Assembly (NCBI GenBank): GCA_019671135.1
Contig: JAHRHY010000010.1
Coordinates: 434,001 to 498,000 of the forward strand
DNA length: 64,000 bases
Source: Linnemannia hyalina
Taxonomy: Eukaryota > Mortierellomycota > Mortierellomycetes > Mortierellales > Mortierellaceae
Direction of reading: 5' to 3'
Shown: positions 58,761-64,000 of the stretch, piece after piece
How positions within the stretch are numbered: position 1 is the stretch's first letter
Layout of the letters: each line of letters starts with the position of its first letter
Program-made: the position numbers and the translations under genes
Notes under the pieces: model-generated
Told to the model about the DNA's origin: nothing
Seen by the model: only the letters and a program-made list of their open reading frames with translations
Databases searched by the model: none

Positions 58761-60553
58761 TTACGACTTTCTTGACCGCAGTTGTCCAGATGGAACACGT
58801 GCGATACTGGAAGAGTTGCCGCCTTCGCCTTGTTCCGGGACGATGGCGTCGAATATCGAATCTGCGTCGGAGGCTGTCGAGTCTGAGTCTTCTTGTTCGA
58901 TCCTCCTCTTCCTCCTGCTGCTGCTGCCTTGTGTCATCGGTTGTTGCTGAGATGTATGATTGTTACCGCCACTGATGGCGCTTTTCGTTTCCGTGGTTCG
59001 TGGGGTGGTCGAGGTAGCAGCAGAACTTGTGAAATCGAAGACATCCTCATCACTTGACCTGTTCACGACAAGGTAGTCGTCCGCACCTTCACCCTCATCA
59101 TCCGTGTCGTAAAGAGAGTGAGCGAGTTGTTGAAACTGAAGCTGATTCCGATGGATAGGTGGTAAATTATCGTGGTTGTTGTACAGGATAGGTCGTGGAA
59201 CGGCCGTAATCGCTTGTGTGACTGGGCCTACGATCCAGGATGAGATGGTTTGCCAGGCCAGGATGCCGAATATGATTTCCCAGAATACAAAGAATGTCAT
59301 GAAGATGAGAGCTGTCGAGACTCTGTAGTAGTACATGAAGTAGCTAACAATTTGACAGCATGGGAAAAGAGTCAGCTTTTTTTTGTTTTTGTTTTTGTTT
59401 TTGTTTGGGTGAGATATTTAAAGCATGAGTGCTTTTTTTTTTTTTTTTGGAGACACCGCTGCGACAACTTACCGCAGACCTTGAAAGTGGGCGTCAATGT
59501 GAAGGGTGGTTCGATAGATCTGGAGCCCCGGGTTAGATATCTCGATCAATGCCCGTGTGACAGGGTTGGATGAAGACTCGACAAAGTTCTCGATCAGAGG
59601 TAGCTGGATTGTTTGGGATTCCCGTGTCCATCTCAGGACAAGTGGTACTGCTCGCCAGATGGTTCGTATGAGTCGAAGTAACAAGGACTCATATGTGATG
59701 ATCGCCTAAGAAGAGAGAATGGTGTAATGGTGTATAAATATTTAGGTCGTGTTATCACATGTGAATGGAAAACATTGAAAGAAGGGGTGAGGAGAAATAG
59801 GGTGCGGTAAAACCAGAACTTACGGTACGACTGGAGGTGACGATGACATTTCCGTCGGCGCCAACGAGCTGAGCCATGACCATAAAGTTCCCCAGCGCCA
59901 CGTTAGAGGACGAGCTAGGCATCACTAGCTTCATTGAGATATCGTACGCCTGGTCACCGCGCAAGATCTAACCCATAGATAACGATTCAATCAAAGTAAA
60001 AAAAACTCAGTGAGCGCTGTTTGCTTTTTCTTGTCATATCTGATCAATGGCCGTCGACATATTGTTTTCACCTGAGTGTAACGTCCGCCCTTTGAAAAGT
60101 CAACAACTGCAGACGGTCCTGAATACTCTCCCGAAGACCTACAGAAAAACGCGGAATGGACGGAGCATGGTGTTAATACAGTGACACCATTATCCATCTC
60201 TATACCTTACAGAAACCCCCTCCATTCGTGGCCAGTCGCTCTATACTCCCTTCTTTTTTTTTCTTTCCTGCTAGCTCTCACCCCCCATTGATCGAATATG
60301 TTTACCTGAACCGATCGTACTGGAGATGAACAAGCCCAACGTGCCCACGCCTCGGGATATACATCCAGTAGAACAACAAGTACGCTACAAACGACACGCC
60401 AATCAACAGGATCAACGCCACACCCGCAATGGCGATCTGGACGGCTTTACGGCGAAGCGCTTGAGAGTTGACAGTCTCGCCGATCTGGCGGATAGGAAGT
60501 TCTATCAGTCTTGTAAACGGTACCAGGAAGAAGCTCGCAATCTGGATATGCAT
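58761..60553 (-). CDS. SEI1: Seipin (lipid droplet biogenesis)
   Basis: Exons 60553-60306, 60138-60072, 59967-59824, 59705-59473 and 59343-58761 give 424 aa. A short cytosolic N-terminus leads to membrane span 1 (about 38-65, IAIAGVALILLIGVSFVAYL). The ER-lumenal beta-sandwich follows with the family features YDISMKLVMPSSSSNVALGN, FMVMAQL and the membrane-facing YESLLLRLIRTIW. Span 2 (about 239-262) is STALIFMTFFVFWEIIFGIL. The cytosolic tail (about 160 residues) is acidic and Ser-rich, longer than in yeast Sei1. Seipin forms ring oligomers at ER-lipid-droplet junctions that concentrate triacylglycerol. The gene converges on ALYREF over 173 bp. Confidence 0.93.
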
Positions 60554-60955
60554 CCATGTTTAGAGAAGTGAAGTATGCTTTAGTGAACTATTGATGATGA
60601 ATGGATAGAGCGACATTGGTCCGTGCGGAGAGTAAAAAAAGTGCTTGCAGGGTCGGCTCATTCCAACTTCATCGACTTGCCTCTAGAAGGACCATGGTTT
60701 GTGAATGAGACGACCACTGTTTTTGTTTGTGAAGTGTAATATGTGAAGAGAGAGGGAAAGGAGAACAAAAAAGGGAACGGAGACGATCCTCCCTTGTCGA
60801 CATCCTCCTCCTTTTTTTATCACAGTTACTGTACAAAGCACGGGAAACTTTTTATTATTATGACCGAATCGGTTAATGTGTGTGTGCAAGGGTAGGCGGA
60901 TAGGTCTCTCTTCCTGAGTGAAAAAGAAAAAATAAACTGCTAAAAAGAAAAGAAA
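60554..60955. other. Intergenic between PKC1 end and seipin start
   Basis: A 402-bp tandem gap with PKC1 upstream of seipin on the minus strand. It holds the seipin promoter and the PKC1 3' UTR, which starts in A/T-rich sequence. No specific element stands out. Confidence 0.5.
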
Positions 60956-63967
<3,012 letters not shown>

Positions 63968-64000
63968 CTATTAACAAGCAGAGCCACCAAATGTTAAAAA

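Overview
The window reads as nuclear DNA of a filamentous, early-diverging fungus. I infer Mortierellomycota (a Mortierella or Linnemannia-like species), with moderate confidence. The protein families are fungal or opisthokont: alternative oxidase, PKC1 with C1 domains, a WASP that keeps its CRIB domain, SOK1/TCP11, seipin and PNG1. Genes carry several short introns, mostly GTAAGN...(T/C)AG, and some exons are only 18-46 nt long. Intergenic DNA is full of homopolymers, pyrimidine/purine tracts and microsatellites. No tRNA, rRNA, transposase, CRISPR array or viral gene was recognised.

I reconstructed fifteen protein genes by joining open frames at splice sites whose phases agree. From left to right they are: a NUP42-like nucleoporin (-, cut by the left edge); an ER tail-anchored VAP/Scs2 protein (-); a WASP/Las17 actin nucleation promoter (+); alternative oxidase (+); SOK1/TCP11 (-, 1517 aa); an unrecognised 425-aa protein with a short ordered C-terminus (-); an unrecognised acidic protein (+); a cytosolic-type alpha/beta-hydrolase lipase (-); and a two-finger C2H2 transcription factor (-). 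Then come peptide:N-glycanase PNG1 (+), a bHLH transcription factor (+), a kelch-like single-pass membrane protein (-), a SAM methyltransferase (-), an ALYREF/Yra1 mRNA export adaptor (+), seipin (-) and protein kinase C (-, cut by the right edge). These are ordinary housekeeping genes and do not form a pathway cluster. Seipin, the lipase and VAP all act at the ER or on lipids, but they are not adjacent.

The most striking structural feature is two long gene-free regions on either side of PNG1. One is 10.7 kb (23045-33740), upstream of the C2H2 factor. The other is 12.7 kb (36941-49682), upstream of the bHLH factor. Elsewhere the window has about one gene per 2.5-3 kb. The deserts contain perfect inverted repeats, a long (GTTT)n tract, a four-unit tandem repeat with 136-177 bp periods (40860-41466) and an E-box pair upstream of the bHLH gene. 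They look like non-coding, possibly regulatory DNA, although unannotated ncRNA or small-exon genes cannot be excluded by eye.

Three promoters share a TATA-type core followed directly by GGG (AOX, bHLH, methyltransferase). I did not see an obvious new defence, mobile or biosynthetic system. The best candidates for something undescribed are the three-exon gene at 14235-16049, with a hairpin in its second intron, and the two transcription-factor deserts.
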